A DNA stretch of 64,000 nt from Microcoleus sp. FACHB-68 (GCF_014695715.1 NZ_JACJOT010000008.1:558001-622000); one strand, 5' to 3'. Counted from the stretch's first letter, positions 25,413-36,367 are shown. A program made the numbers and translations. Notes: generated from the sequence alone by a model not told the origin.

Positions 25413-27257
25413 ATGACTAGCTTATCACCGCCGACACAGGCTCCTGAAAACCGGCGATCGCGCGAAAATGACTGGCGCTTATTTTTGCGGTTAGTGCCCT
25501 ATGCCCGACGTAGTGGGCGTTTGCTGGCCATTTCTCTTGTGTTATTGGTGCCCCTATCCTTTGCCGGTGCGATTCAGCCGATTATTATTGGGCAAGCAAT
25601 TTCACTCATTCGTTCTGAACCGAATACCTTTGACTTTCTTCAAGGCAAACCGCTATCGCAGGGTTTGAATATACTCGCCGGCCTTCTGCTACTGACTGTC
25701 GTGATCCGGCTAGCATTAGAATCGGTGCAAAGCTATCTAGTGCAGAAAGTTGGCCAAAAAATTACCGCCGACATTCGTAATGACTTATTTCACCACGTCA
25801 CGTCCCTGGGGGTGCGATTTTTTGATCGCTCACCCGTAGGCCGGCTAATCACTCGCCTCACCAGTGATGTAGACGCCTTGGGAGAAGTATTTTCCACCGG
25901 CGCAATTGGCATTATCACCGATTTATTTTCAATTGTGGTGATAACCATCACCATGTTTACCCTGCAATGGCAGTTAGCTTTGATGCTATTACTAATGTTG
26001 CTGCCGGTTGCCGGTGTGATTATTTATTTTCAACAGCAATACCGCAAAGCGAATTACAAAGCTAGAGAAGAACTTTCTAGTTTAAACTCCACCCTACAAG
26101 AAAATATCACCGGCATTGGGGTGGTGCAACTGTTCCGCCGAGAAAAATTTAATAGCCAACTATTTCGCACGATTAACCAACGCTATATCAAAGAGGTGGA
26201 TAAAACCATCTTTCACGACTCAGCCGTATCTGCCACACTCGAATGGATCGCCCTTGTTGCGATTGGTGGTGTTTTGTGGCTGGGGGGTGTCCGTGTCATG
26301 CAAGACGCGCTCACTTTTGGTACATTATCTGCCTTTATTTTGTTCGCCCAGCGTTTATTTGATCCTCTGCGACAATTTGCTGAAAAATTCACCGCGATTC
26401 AAGCCGGGTTCACTGCGGTTGAACGCATCAGCGACATTTTAAGCGAACCGATTGAAATTCGCGATCCAGAAACATCATCTGTCAAAAGTCATCTGTCAGC
26501 AACGGATAACCCACAAATCGGTGAAATTCGCTTTGAACACGTTTGGTTTGCCTACAAAGAAGATGAATACGTCCTCAAAGACTTGGATTTCACGATTCAT
26601 CCAGGTGAAAAAGTTGCTTTAGTTGGCCCTACCGGCGCGGGTAAAAGTTCGATTATTCGGCTGCTGTGCCGGCTTTATGAACCGACGAAAGGGCGGGTTC
26701 TTGTTAATGGGGTGGATGTTCGCCAGATGCCTCAAGCCCAATTGCGCCGGCATCTCAGTGTGATTTTGCAAGATGGTTTTTTGTTTGCCGGTGATGTCAA
26801 GAGTAACATTACACTCGGAGATGATTATTCTTTAGATGAAATCCAGACAGCCGCCCAGCAAACGAATGTGGCGAGTTTTATGGAACAGTTACCTCAAGGA
26901 TATAATACCCAATTGCGAGAGCGGGGAACGAATCTTTCAGGAGGGCAAAAACAGTTATTAGCGTTTGCCCGCGCTGCAATTCGCAATCCTCAAATATTAG
27001 TCCTTGATGAAGCAACGGCAAGTTTGGATGTAGGGACTGAAGCTTTAGTTCAGGATGCGCTTGATCGTCTTTTGGTGAAACGTACTGCGATTATTATTGC
27101 TCACCGGCTTTCAACGATTCGTAATGTGGATCGGATTTTTGTGCTGAAGCGGGGACAGTTGGTGGAGTCGGGTAGTCATGAGGAATTGTTGCGGCAAGAA
27201 GGTCTTTATGCGAGTTTGTATAAGTTGCAAATGTTAGGAAATGAGGCGAGTTTGTAG
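25413..27257 (+). CDS. ABC exporter (permease and ATPase in one chain)
   Basis: A 614-residue half-transporter of the MsbA/LmrA type that works as a dimer in the cytoplasmic membrane. The N-terminal half has six membrane helices (residues about 30-330). The ATPase part shows Walker A GPTGAGKSS near 404, the Q-loop, signature LSGGQ near 507, Walker B ILVLDEAT near 528 and the H-loop IIAHRLST near 560. The substrate (lipid, peptide or drug) cannot be told. Confidence 0.93.
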   Translation: MTSLSPPTQAPENRRSRENDWRLFLRLVPYARRSGRLLAISLVLLVPLSFAGAIQPIIIGQAISLIRSEPNTFDFLQGKPLSQGLNILAGLLLLTVVIRLALESVQSYLVQKVGQKITADIRNDLFHHVTSLGVRFFDRSPVGRLITRLTSDVDALGEVFSTGAIGIITDLFSIVVITITMFTLQWQLALMLLLMLLPVAGVIIYFQQQYRKANYKAREELSSLNSTLQENITGIGVVQLFRREKFNSQLFRTINQRYIKEVDKTIFHDSAVSATLEWIALVAIGGVLWLGGVRVMQDALTFGTLSAFILFAQRLFDPLRQFAEKFTAIQAGFTAVERISDILSEPIEIRDPETSSVKSHLSATDNPQIGEIRFEHVWFAYKEDEYVLKDLDFTIHPGEKVALVGPTGAGKSSIIRLLCRLYEPTKGRVLVNGVDVRQMPQAQLRRHLSVILQDGFLFAGDVKSNITLGDDYSLDEIQTAAQQTNVASFMEQLPQGYNTQLRERGTNLSGGQKQLLAFARAAIRNPQILVLDEATASLDVGTEALVQDALDRLLVKRTAIIIAHRLSTIRNVDRIFVLKRGQLVESGSHEELLRQEGLYASLYKLQMLGNEASL

Positions 27258-27322
27258 GTGATAGTGGGGTCGGTTGGGTAGAATTTGCACAGTTGTGTGT
27301 TAAAACTTTTGGATTTTTTTTT

Positions 27323-27353
27323 AACCGCAGATGCACGCAGATAAACGCAGATG
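27323..27353 (-). repeat. Short relative of the dispersed repeat, inverted
   Basis: Three ATCTGCG-type units (read on the minus strand: CATCTGCGTTTATCTGCG followed by TGCATCTGCGG) match the outer part of the 85-bp repeats but lack the central hairpin. Confidence 0.65.
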
Positions 27354-27430
27354 TAGGCGTAGTGTGTTGGTTAGGGATTGGGAGATTCACGCGGATGATG
27401 TTTTAGGGTTTTTGGATGTTTGAATGGGGT

Positions 27431-30157
27431 TTATTCGTGTTCTAGGGTTTGTTGCAGGGGAATTTCGATGAGAAATTCTGTACCTTGTGCCGGCGCTGAA
27501 TTGCAAATCAGCCGGCCTCCGTGTTTTTCTACGATTATTTGATAGGCGATTGTTAAGCCTAATCCTGTGCCTTTACCGACGGGTTTTGTGGTAAAAAATG
27601 GGTCAAATAGGCGAGTTTGAACTTCCTCTGTCATGCCTGGGCCGTTGTCGGCAATGCGAATGATGGCTGAAGTTGTGTTTTGAGCCGGTTGTTTGCTGTC
27701 AAAGTCGGGTGTAAGCGGTTCAGAATTGATTGAGGTGCGAATTGTAATTCGCGGGGATGGCTGGTTTTCTATGGCGTCGATGGCGTTGGAGAGGAGATTC
27801 ATAAAGACTTGGTTAAGCTGGCCGGCATAGCAATCTACTAAGGGCAAGTTGCCATACTCTTTAACGATCTCAATTCCTACACTGCTGGGTTTGGATTTGA
27901 GCCGATACTGTAATATCAGCAGGGTACTGTCGATGCCGGCGTGAATATCGACTCGTTTTTTTTCGGCTTCATCTAAGCGGGAGAAGTTGCGTAAAGACAG
28001 GACAATCTCACGGATGCGATCTGCGCCTATCCTCATAGAATTGAGAACTTTGGGCAAGTCTTCAGTTACAAAATCTAGATCAATATCTTCTGCTTTTGCT
28101 TGAATTGCCGGCATCGGTGACGGATAGCATTCGTCATAAAGATGTACCAGTTCCAGCAGTTGTTGAATGTACTGGCTAGCGTATTCGATGTTGCCGTAAA
28201 TAAAGTTAATCGGGTTGTTAATTTCGTGAGCCACCCCTGCAACTAATTGCCCTAAGCTTGACATTTTTTCGGTTTGAATCAGTTGGGTTTGAGTTTTTTG
28301 CAACTGGCGCAAAGTGGCTTCTAATTGCGTTGCTTGTTGTCTTAGTTGCGCTTCTGATTGTCGCAAGGCGTCTTCAGCAGAGGCACGCTCAGTAATGTCT
28401 TCAGAAGTCACTAAGATGCCTACAACATTGCCGGCTCCATCATGAAGGGGAATTCTATTTTTATCTAACCAAACTTGGTTGCCATCGGCTTGCAGGTGGG
28501 ATTCGATAATGTGATATTCTGGCGTGTCTGTAAGCATTACTCGCAGCTCGCCTTCCCGCAAGAAATCGGCCTCTTCAAGTTTCCAAGGTAAATCGCTATC
28601 TGTTTTGCCAATAATATCTTCTGGAGAAGATAAGCCGGCCACCCTAGCCATGCTGCGGTTACAACCGAGATAAACGGAATTGCAATCTTTCCAAGCAATT
28701 AATTGGGGAATATTGTCCATTACTTGCTGCAACATTTCTTGGGATTTGCGAAGTTGCTCTGCAACGTGTTTGCGTTCGGCAATTTCCCCATGCAACTGTC
28801 CAATGGCGTGTCGGAAGGCGGCGGTTCGCGCTTCAACTTTCATTTCCAGTTCTTCGTTGGCTTGTGTGAGCGATTCTGTGGCTTGTTTGCGTGCGGTGAT
28901 GTCTGCAACGGTTCCGATCATCCGTACGGGGTTGCCGGCATTATCTCGCAAGACTTTCCCATTACCGGCAACCCAGCGGACGGTGCCATTGGGCCACATA
29001 ATTCGGTTTTCGATATTGTACTCGTGGCCGGCTTCTACGGCACAAGCGAGCGCTAGCATCATCCGGCTGCGATCTTCAGGATGGATCAGGTTGAGAAAGG
29101 CGTAATAAGTGCCGGCAAAGCTGTTTGGAGGCAAGCCAAATAAGGCTTCCATGCTGTCTGAAAAGGTGACTTGGCCGCTGGCAATATCCCAGTCCCAAAC
29201 GCCCATCCGAGCGGCTTTGAGAGCCAAATTTAGCCGCGCTTCACTTTGGCGCTGTGCCTCTAGGGTTCGCACGCGCTCGGTGGTATCTTGAACCAAGGTG
29301 ACGAAGTAATCGATTGAGCCGTCACTTTGGCGGACGCAGCGCACTGAAATGTTCGCGTGGATCGTTTGGCCATCGGAGCGGATAAATCGTTGATCGATTG
29401 AGTAGCTATCAATTTCGCCGGCTAAGGCTCGGTTAAATTGCGTTAAATTGGCCGGCAAATCTTCAGGATGCGTTAGCGATTCCCAACTTTTTTGCATCAG
29501 TTCTGAGCGGCTATAGCCAAAGATTTTGCATAAGCTGTCATTGACTTCTAGCCAGCCTTTTTCGGGTGAGGTGATGGCGATGCCGATTGCGGAGAGTTCT
29601 AAGTAACTGCGTAAGCGTTCTTCCCTTTGCCTCAGTTGTTTCTGAGCGCGTTTACTTTTACGAATTTTTTGCCTAAGTAGGGTAATGGTACGGGTTAATT
29701 TTGGGGGTTGCTTTGGGTGGGTTGCTTCTGATTCGTCCCTTAGAATTGCCGGCTCTGATGGCGCTGCGGTTTCGTTGTTGCTAATATCTTTTGCTACGGC
29801 GTAGATCAATTCTTCTTGTGGGATAGATGTGGCATTCCACAATAGTCTTTTGTAGGAACCGTCGGCGCAGCGATAGCGATTTTCAAAGGAAAGTGTGTCC
29901 GTGTTGCCGGCTAGTGTTTGAATCGCCGCCAAGGTAGATTCTCGATCTTCGGGATGCACGAATTCAATCAGCGGGTTGCCGAGCAGTTCTTCCTCACTGA
30001 AGGACAAGGTGTTGAACCACATCGAGTTGATGCGTTTGAAATAGCCGTCCAAACCGACTACACAAAGCATATCTAGGGAGATTTTGAAAAAACAATCCGC
30101 CTCCGATGTGTGATCGGCAGGCTGATTAATTCGATTTTTTAATGTGTTAATTCCCAT
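27431..30157 (-). CDS. Multi-PAS sensor histidine kinase
   Basis: A 908-residue soluble kinase with no evident membrane helix. Four PAS/PAC modules can be placed at about residues 25-130, 185-295, 305-425 and 475-595, joined by coiled coils. The dimerisation/phosphoacceptor region has HEINNPINF with His near 642, then a long helical insert typical of cyanobacterial kinases. The ATPase domain has GNLPL, N-box NLLSNAIDAI, G1 IADNGPGM and G2 GKGTGLGL near the end. No response regulator is adjacent. The signal is unknown; PAS domains could bind haem, flavin or small molecules, but no specific ligand residue is recognisable. Confidence 0.92.
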   Translation of the reverse strand: MGINTLKNRINQPADHTSEADCFFKISLDMLCVVGLDGYFKRINSMWFNTLSFSEEELLGNPLIEFVHPEDRESTLAAIQTLAGNTDTLSFENRYRCADGSYKRLLWNATSIPQEELIYAVAKDISNNETAAPSEPAILRDESEATHPKQPPKLTRTITLLRQKIRKSKRAQKQLRQREERLRSYLELSAIGIAITSPEKGWLEVNDSLCKIFGYSRSELMQKSWESLTHPEDLPANLTQFNRALAGEIDSYSIDQRFIRSDGQTIHANISVRCVRQSDGSIDYFVTLVQDTTERVRTLEAQRQSEARLNLALKAARMGVWDWDIASGQVTFSDSMEALFGLPPNSFAGTYYAFLNLIHPEDRSRMMLALACAVEAGHEYNIENRIMWPNGTVRWVAGNGKVLRDNAGNPVRMIGTVADITARKQATESLTQANEELEMKVEARTAAFRHAIGQLHGEIAERKHVAEQLRKSQEMLQQVMDNIPQLIAWKDCNSVYLGCNRSMARVAGLSSPEDIIGKTDSDLPWKLEEADFLREGELRVMLTDTPEYHIIESHLQADGNQVWLDKNRIPLHDGAGNVVGILVTSEDITERASAEDALRQSEAQLRQQATQLEATLRQLQKTQTQLIQTEKMSSLGQLVAGVAHEINNPINFIYGNIEYASQYIQQLLELVHLYDECYPSPMPAIQAKAEDIDLDFVTEDLPKVLNSMRIGADRIREIVLSLRNFSRLDEAEKKRVDIHAGIDSTLLILQYRLKSKPSSVGIEIVKEYGNLPLVDCYAGQLNQVFMNLLSNAIDAIENQPSPRITIRTSINSEPLTPDFDSKQPAQNTTSAIIRIADNGPGMTEEVQTRLFDPFFTTKPVGKGTGLGLTIAYQIIVEKHGGRLICNSAPAQGTEFLIEIPLQQTLEHE

Positions 30158-31038
30158 TTCCTACCTGCTTATTCTCTGATCTGGCGGCAGTTTGCTTTAG
30201 CGATTCTTAATGAAGTTTATAGAGCTGACAGATTTTATTTTGTTGGGGTAATGGATTTTTTTATATTTTTTAATTTTAATCTAGCTGATTTTATTTTTTG
30301 TTAAATCTAACATAGCTTAATCAAGCTGAACTGGGTCGAATTATGTAACCGGCAGCTATTGGGCGCAAAGGTAAGTGAAGCGTCAACAGCTCAGATTCTC
30401 TGGCTTTTCACTTTTTACGGTTGACTGCCGGCGAGGTAGGGAAGGCGGATCTCGATGCCGGTGTTGCTTAATTGAGCTGCGGTGAAGCCAGTGTGATCTC
30501 AGTTGCTTGTTCTGTTAACGCTCTGTAGGATAAGCGTTTATGCCGGCCTACTGCAAGCTGATGCTGTTAACTTTAGAGCAAATATGGGAAAACTGTCTCT
30601 TAGCGAGATGTGGCAGCCCATGTAAAATTTAAACTCGTTCACAGACATGGCAGTTGGCTGCCGGCTGCTCTGTTAATGAAGTTAGTGAGGTATGCTGAAT
30701 AAAAAGGGCTACTTACCTAGGGCTACCCTACCAGTCAGTCTTTTATTTAAAGATGAGTGCGACTGTTAACAGTCTAGCCTCACTGCTTTTCTTTTTGAAA
30801 ACAATTAAACTGGCGCTCTCCAAGAGCCTGCATTCGATTAAAAATTGAAAAAAGTTGCGACTATCGGCTGCTTTTAGAAGCGCGGGGATCACTCACGGGT
30901 CAATTTTTAGGGGTTGGTTCTTTGATTGAAAAAATGCCGGTGATGCCGGCTGCCATGAAATTTTCTTGAGAGAAGCGCTTTTTTACTTTAATCTAGATCC
31001 AGACAAATCTTACAACTACTCATCCTCTCGCACGAACT
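30158..31038. other. 881-bp gap between two kinase genes
   Basis: No credible gene, tRNA or terminator was found. The region is mixed in composition, with GCCGGC sites as elsewhere. It must contain the divergent promoters of the two kinase genes; no clear -10/-35 pair stands out. Confidence 0.4.
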
Positions 31039-32256
31039 ATGATGGATTTCAGTCAAGCGCTCCTCAATAAGATTGATACAATTGTAGAAATTTGGGTTGA
31101 AACGGTTCGTCAGGATGATAGAATTGAAACCGCTAAGGAACTGACTTATAAAGGGGTACGCGATAGTGTCCCGATTGTTCTTCAGGCGATAGCCAGAATG
31201 CTATCTCCCTCTGAAGACAATGATATTAAAACTTTGGTAGAGAAGAGTTTAGAACACGGCACGCTTCGAGCCAAGCAAGGTTATGATGCTGAAGAAATTG
31301 CGCGGGAATATCGCTTGTTGCGCTGGGTAATTTTTTCTACTTTAGAAGAAGATTTAATCAAAGGTTCGTCGGCAGAAGTGATTCGAGCCTGTCGGCTAAT
31401 TGATACCGGCCTGGATGAAGTAATCGCCCGGTGCTTCAAAACATATACAGAAGAACGATTGCGGGAATTGGAGGATCTGCAAAATCAACTAAAGCTAACC
31501 AATCAGGAACTGACTCGGTTAGTTCGGGCAAGTAAGGATAATCTCTCTCACCTTGCCCACGAATTGAAAACACCTCTGACCTCAATTATCGGCTATTCAG
31601 ATTTATTTTTGCGGCAACAAGAAAAAAATCCAGAAACTAAAGATTCGATTCCTAATTTAGGACATATTGATAAAGTCTTAAAACATGGGCGACAGTTACT
31701 TCATCTAATCAACGATGCCCTGGAAATTTCTCGGTATGAAGCGGGAAAGATGATCTTGCAGCCCAATGTAATAAATTTAAAAGAAATTATGGCGAATGTC
31801 ACGGAAATGGTAGAACCGATGGCACGTTCAAAAAATATAAAAATAAGTGTAGATTACGAGGAGTTTCCAGAGCCGGTGGTGACAGATTGCTTACGATTGC
31901 AGCAAATTGTTACAAATTTGATGACCAATGCCATTCGTTATACCGAGTCGGGTTCAGTTAACATGAAGTGCCAGATGTTGTCTGACCGGCAGTGGTCGAT
32001 TACCGTCAGCGATACGGGAATAGGAATCGCTCAAGAAAAGCAATTGCAAATTTTTGAACCTTATTTTCGAGAAGCAGAGGCCGGCAATCAGCCCTATGTG
32101 CCTTACAGTACAGGGCTAGGATTAGCAATTGTTACCAGATTAGTGGAACTATTACAAGGTAAAATAGAGTTAGAGTCAAACGTCGGAGTTGGCTCTAAAT
32201 TCACGGTAATTTTTCCTTTGGAAATCAAGGTTTCCGAGGTTCAGGTAAAGCCTTAA
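31039..32256 (+). CDS. Histidine kinase with RsbRD-like N-terminal domain
   Basis: A 405-residue cytosolic kinase. Residues 1-140 are an all-helical domain like the RsbR/RsbRD N-terminal sensor of stressosome proteins. The kinase core follows: HisKA with SHLAHELKTPLTS (His near 174), N-box NLMTNAIRYTE near 300, G1 DTGIGI near 330 and G2 TGLGLAI near 360. No receiver domain is fused and no regulator is adjacent. The gene precedes chlD by 85 bases; a functional link is not evident. Confidence 0.88.
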   Translation: MMDFSQALLNKIDTIVEIWVETVRQDDRIETAKELTYKGVRDSVPIVLQAIARMLSPSEDNDIKTLVEKSLEHGTLRAKQGYDAEEIAREYRLLRWVIFSTLEEDLIKGSSAEVIRACRLIDTGLDEVIARCFKTYTEERLRELEDLQNQLKLTNQELTRLVRASKDNLSHLAHELKTPLTSIIGYSDLFLRQQEKNPETKDSIPNLGHIDKVLKHGRQLLHLINDALEISRYEAGKMILQPNVINLKEIMANVTEMVEPMARSKNIKISVDYEEFPEPVVTDCLRLQQIVTNLMTNAIRYTESGSVNMKCQMLSDRQWSITVSDTGIGIAQEKQLQIFEPYFREAEAGNQPYVPYSTGLGLAIVTRLVELLQGKIELESNVGVGSKFTVIFPLEIKVSEVQVKP

Positions 32257-32341
32257 AAAGTTTGTTGGGGAAATTAAATTGAATGAATTAGGGCAGTTGC
32301 GCCGGCTATGGTAAAATTCTGATTCCGCCTTGAGAGAAACC

Positions 32342-34384
32342 ATGCCTTTGCTGAGTAGCCCCACTTCTATGTCTGCTTTTCCCCTAACAGCGGTCGTCGG
32401 CCAAGAAGCAATCAAGTTAGCTCTGCTGCTGGCGGCGGTCGATCCGGGGTTGGGAGGCGTTGCGATTGCCGGTCGTCGGGGAACCGCCAAATCGGTCATG
32501 GCACGCGCACTTCACGCCCTGCTGCCGCCGATAGAAGCGGTTAAGGGTTCGATTTGGAACGCCGATCCCAGCGAGTGGGAGGAAGAAATCGGGGGCGAAA
32601 TTCCCACTACGGAAATCATTCCGTCACCGTTTGTGCAGATTCCCCTGGGGGTGACAGAAGACCGGCTCATCGGTTCGGTGGATGTTGAGCAGTCTGTCAG
32701 GCAGGGGCAAACCGTCTTTTTACCGGGGTTGCTGGCAGAGGCGCACCGGGGCGTTTTGTATGTGGATGAAATTAACCTGCTTGATGATAATATTGCCAAC
32801 TTGTTGCTAAGTGTTCTCACAGAAGGACGCAACCGAGTTGAGCGGGAAGGCATTAGTTTTGAGCATCCTTGCAAACCGCTGTTTATTGCTACTTATAACC
32901 CGGAAGAAGGGCCACTGCGGGAGCATTTGTTGGATCGAATTGCGATCGCCCTCTCTGCAGATGGAGTGTTGGGATTAGATGAGCGGGTGCAGGCAGTTGA
33001 GCAGGCGCTTTCCTATGCAGATTCGCCAGGAGCATTTTTGCAGCAGTATGCAGAAGACTTGGATAATTTGAAAACGCAGATTATTCTGGCGCGGGAGTGG
33101 CTCAAGGATGTGGCAATCTCTCGCGAACAAATTATCTATTTAGTGGAAGAGGCGGTTCGGGGTGGAGTGCGGGGACATCGCGCTGAGCTGTTTGCGGTGC
33201 GAGTAGCGAAGGTGGCAGCAGCTTTGGAGGGGCGCACAGCGGTGAATGCTGAGGATTTGCGCCGCGCTGTGGAGTTGGTGATTGTGCCTCGCGCAACGAT
33301 TGTGCAGACGCCACCGCCGGAGGAACCGCCACCACCCCCGCCACCGCCACCACCGGAGGATCAGTCAGAGCAAGAGCAGGAGGAACAGGAGGAGGAGGAA
33401 AATCCCGAACCCCCAGAGGAAGAGGAGATGAGCGTTCCAGAGGAGTTTCTGTTCGACCCTGAAGGAGTGATTCTCGATCCGGAAGTGCTGTTTTTCGCTC
33501 AAATGGCTCAGCGACGCGGGAAGTCGGGCAGTCGCAGTATTATTTTCTCCGATGATCGCGGGCGGTATGTGAAGCCGGTGTTGCCAAAAGGGCCGGTTCG
33601 CCGAATTGCGGTGGATGCGACGTTACGCGCGGCTGCACCCTATCAGAAGGCACGTCGGGCGCGTCATGGAGAAGCCGGTGCGCCGGCACAAACCAGCGAT
33701 CAACCAAACCCACCCGCACCAAGCAAGCGGGTATTTGTTGAGCAAGGCGATATCCGGGCAAAGCGGTTGGCGAGAAAAGCCGGCGCATTGGTGGTGTTTG
33801 TCGTGGATGCCTCTGGATCGATGGCGCTGAACCGGATGCAGTCGGCAAAGGGTGCGGTGATGCACCTGCTGACGGAGGCGTATCAAAACCGCGATCAGGT
33901 GTCGCTGATTCCGTTCCGAGGTGAGGCGGCTGAGGTGCTGCTGCCGCCTACACGTTCGATTACAACAGCACGCCGGCGTCTGGAACGGATGCCCTGTGGT
34001 GGTGGTTCGCCCCTAGCACACGGGTTAACTCAGGCGGTGCGCGTGGGGGTTAATGCCCAGCAATCGGGGGATATTGGTCAGGTGGTAATTGTGGCGATTA
34101 CGGATGGGCGGGGGAATATTCCCTTGGCGCGATCGCTGGGTGAACCGCCGGTTGAGGGTGAAAAGCCGGATATTAAGGGGGAATTGTTAGAGATTGCCGG
34201 CAAAATTCGGATGCTGGGAATTCAGTTGTTGGTGATTGATACGGAGAATAAGTTCGTTTCCACCGGCTTTGCCAAGGAGTTGGCGCAATCGGCTGGGGGT
34301 AAGTATTACCACTTGCCGAAGGCGACAGATCGGGCAATTGCGACAATGACAATGAATGCGATTGCGGATTTGAAAAGCCGGTGA
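32342..34384 (+). CDS. chlD: Magnesium chelatase ATPase subunit D
   Basis: The platform subunit of magnesium chelatase, which with ChlI and ChlH inserts Mg into protoporphyrin IX, the first committed chlorophyll step. The 680-residue chain has an N-terminal AAA+ domain (about 10-320) related to ChlI but with a modified P-loop (GRRGTAKS), a linker with a 10-proline run and an acidic stretch (about 325-365), and a C-terminal von Willebrand A domain with the MIDAS motif DASGS near 488. ATG 32342 follows a GAGAG ribosome site; a TTG at 32330 is possible but less likely. Confidence 0.95.
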   Translation: MPLLSSPTSMSAFPLTAVVGQEAIKLALLLAAVDPGLGGVAIAGRRGTAKSVMARALHALLPPIEAVKGSIWNADPSEWEEEIGGEIPTTEIIPSPFVQIPLGVTEDRLIGSVDVEQSVRQGQTVFLPGLLAEAHRGVLYVDEINLLDDNIANLLLSVLTEGRNRVEREGISFEHPCKPLFIATYNPEEGPLREHLLDRIAIALSADGVLGLDERVQAVEQALSYADSPGAFLQQYAEDLDNLKTQIILAREWLKDVAISREQIIYLVEEAVRGGVRGHRAELFAVRVAKVAAALEGRTAVNAEDLRRAVELVIVPRATIVQTPPPEEPPPPPPPPPPEDQSEQEQEEQEEEENPEPPEEEEMSVPEEFLFDPEGVILDPEVLFFAQMAQRRGKSGSRSIIFSDDRGRYVKPVLPKGPVRRIAVDATLRAAAPYQKARRARHGEAGAPAQTSDQPNPPAPSKRVFVEQGDIRAKRLARKAGALVVFVVDASGSMALNRMQSAKGAVMHLLTEAYQNRDQVSLIPFRGEAAEVLLPPTRSITTARRRLERMPCGGGSPLAHGLTQAVRVGVNAQQSGDIGQVVIVAITDGRGNIPLARSLGEPPVEGEKPDIKGELLEIAGKIRMLGIQLLVIDTENKFVSTGFAKELAQSAGGKYYHLPKATDRAIATMTMNAIADLKSR

Positions 34385-34448
34385 TTTTTAATGGCAATTT
34401 TAGTTGCTTTTATCGTCATAAAGTCTGCCGGCGCTAGCTTGAGAATTT

Positions 34449-34916
34449 ATGAATCAGTTAGGTGTTTCACTACTACCCGGATGTGTTCTTCGCCCAGCTA
34501 AGGTTGAGGATATATGGGCGATTCGTAAATTAGTGCTGGGGGCAAAACTTGAGCCTACTCAGTTGCGGTGGCAGCAATTCTGGACGATTGAATATCAGGG
34601 AAAAATTGTTGCTTGCGGGCAATTGCGGAGCTTTTTAGGGGTTCAAGAACTCGGCAGTTTGGTGGTAGCGCCGGCTTGGCAGGGTAAAGGGTTGGCTTCC
34701 TATCTGACTCGGCATTTAATTGAGCAAGCAACGCAACCGCTGTATTTAGAATGTATGTCTGGGTTAGTGCCGTTTTACCGCCAATTTGGTTTTGTAGAAG
34801 TTTCTTGGAAGTCTTTACCACAGCCGTTGAAGATTAAATTTGCGCTGGGACAAGTTGCGTCTAAATTGCTGCCGGTTCGCTTTGCGGTGATGCAGTATCA
34901 AGGCATTTCTAAATAA
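34449..34916 (+). CDS. GNAT family N-acetyltransferase
   Basis: A 155-residue acetyltransferase. The acetyl-CoA motif A appears as LVVAPAWQGKGLASYLTRHL (about residues 70-90), and the C-terminal FYRQFGFVEV segment near 110-119 is the usual last strand motif. The substrate is unknown. It lies 64 bases after chlD in the same direction. Confidence 0.85.
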   Translation: MNQLGVSLLPGCVLRPAKVEDIWAIRKLVLGAKLEPTQLRWQQFWTIEYQGKIVACGQLRSFLGVQELGSLVVAPAWQGKGLASYLTRHLIEQATQPLYLECMSGLVPFYRQFGFVEVSWKSLPQPLKIKFALGQVASKLLPVRFAVMQYQGISK

Positions 34917-34939
34917 TAATGAATGATGTCTGCCGGCTA

Positions 34940-34961
34940 TAATTTTAACAAGTTAAAATTA
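34940..34961. repeat. AT-rich 10-bp inverted repeat
   Basis: TAATTTTAAC and GTTAAAATTA separated by AA. It lies between the acetyltransferase gene and the 64-aa gene and could be an operator or weak hairpin. Confidence 0.6.
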
Positions 34962-34993
34962 ATCTAAATTGCTTTTTGTCAATCTAAAATTCT

Positions 34994-35188
34994 ATGACGC
35001 CGGCAGAATTTGAGTATTTAATTCGCAAGACAGTCACCTATCTGGAATTTCACTCGGATGATTCAGCGAAAGAACTAGCCGCCGAGTGGCGAAAAATACT
35101 TGCTCAAATGAAGCAGATGAAGAAAAAGAAGGTGAAGATGGAAGCAAAATTAGAAGGTAAAATATTAAAACCAGACGAGCAAAAATAG
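34994..35188 (+). CDS. Small lysine-rich hypothetical protein
   Basis: A 64-residue protein with an ordered beginning (MTPAEFEYLIRKTVTYLEFH) and a helical, highly basic tail (QMKQMKKKKVKMEAKLEGK). No domain is recognised. It has its own intergenic space and codon use like its neighbours, so it is probably real. Confidence 0.55.
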   Translation: MTPAEFEYLIRKTVTYLEFHSDDSAKELAAEWRKILAQMKQMKKKKVKMEAKLEGKILKPDEQK

Positions 35189-35239
35189 ATAAGCTGATTT
35201 TTTTGGCTTGATTTTGAAACTTAATTTTTTGATAAAATC

Positions 35240-36367
35240 TTACATCATTGATAAAACAAACTCGCCTTCATTCACCGACTCATTAATAGAAAGTTCAAAA
35301 ACGCTGCCGGCATCCTCAGCACAAACATCCAAGACAGCCGGTAACTCTCCAACTTTATTAAAACTGAGAATCTGGTAAAGCAAATCTCCAGCCTTAACTG
35401 CAGTTTCCAAAGCTACTCGATTTTGAATCATGCCGCCGGCAGATGCAAAGTATTTTTTTACCTCGCTTCGTTGCTTTAAAATCATTTCGCGTGCTATATT
35501 TTTATCATGGGAAAATGTGCCGGCATATAATATCCCTTTTTGAATTAAATAATTCTTGATGCCTCGAATTCCTTTCTCCACAGATTCAGAATTCATTTGC
35601 ATCCCCGAACCAAGTTCCAAAGTCCAAGCTTCTATATCAAATTGAATTTCTCTTCCCGATTTAGAAAAACTTTCTTCTAAAGCTAGCCAAGGCTTGATAA
35701 ACGCTTCATCGAAGGCATCCCCATCATATTTATCCAAGATCATGCCACAATCCAGTAAAAAGTATTTGGCACTTTCTTCCCGATGGCGGAAGTAATAGAC
35801 AAAATCCACGCATTGATTGGTAGAACTATGCAAGTCTATCAAATAATCTGCATCAATACATAAAGACTGTAACTGATAGCGGTAACGCTCATGATAGGGT
35901 ACACTTGCCGGAGATTGGATTTTTTCTAACAGCTTTTCAAAGCTTTCTTTTATCCGCTTCAGATAATTTTGCCGAATGGTAGCTGTGTCAAAATTAAGCT
36001 GACTTTGCGCGAAGGCGTCTAAATCCTCGCACTCTTTTTCATAATCCCAGAAGATTCGATTCCAGTCTTTTCCATCATAACTGTTGAAGCGCCCTGTGGA
36101 AAAATTATGCCCTCGCTGATTAGTTCCCAATGGGTTGCACACCGGCAGCAGCCAAATTTCCCCGGCAAGCTGGGAGGCATCTAATGTCATCAAGAATTCT
36201 ATCAGTTGGTGAATCACCGCATTGCCGACAATTTCAGCGCCATGCAGGTTCGCTTGCAAGTAAACTTTTTTACCCGGTTGGATGCCGGCAAACTTATAAA
36301 CTTGCAATGAGAGGCGATCACCAGAAGCAAGTTGCAGTAGTGGAATCGTTGAAATATCTGGAATCAT
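35240..36367 (-). CDS. Succinylglutamate desuccinylase/aspartoacylase family protein
   Basis: A 375-residue zinc carboxypeptidase-fold hydrolase (M14-like, AstE/AspA family). Zinc ligands are visible as NLHGAE (His42, Glu45) and IDLHSS (His near 177), with the NPLGTNQRGHNF substrate region near 78-89 and a late glutamate in WTLELGSG. The substrate is not known; it is longer than AstE and resembles cyanobacterial deacylases of unassigned function. The gene stands alone. Confidence 0.85.
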   Translation of the reverse strand: MIPDISTIPLLQLASGDRLSLQVYKFAGIQPGKKVYLQANLHGAEIVGNAVIHQLIEFLMTLDASQLAGEIWLLPVCNPLGTNQRGHNFSTGRFNSYDGKDWNRIFWDYEKECEDLDAFAQSQLNFDTATIRQNYLKRIKESFEKLLEKIQSPASVPYHERYRYQLQSLCIDADYLIDLHSSTNQCVDFVYYFRHREESAKYFLLDCGMILDKYDGDAFDEAFIKPWLALEESFSKSGREIQFDIEAWTLELGSGMQMNSESVEKGIRGIKNYLIQKGILYAGTFSHDKNIAREMILKQRSEVKKYFASAGGMIQNRVALETAVKAGDLLYQILSFNKVGELPAVLDVCAEDAGSVFELSINESVNEGEFVLSMM

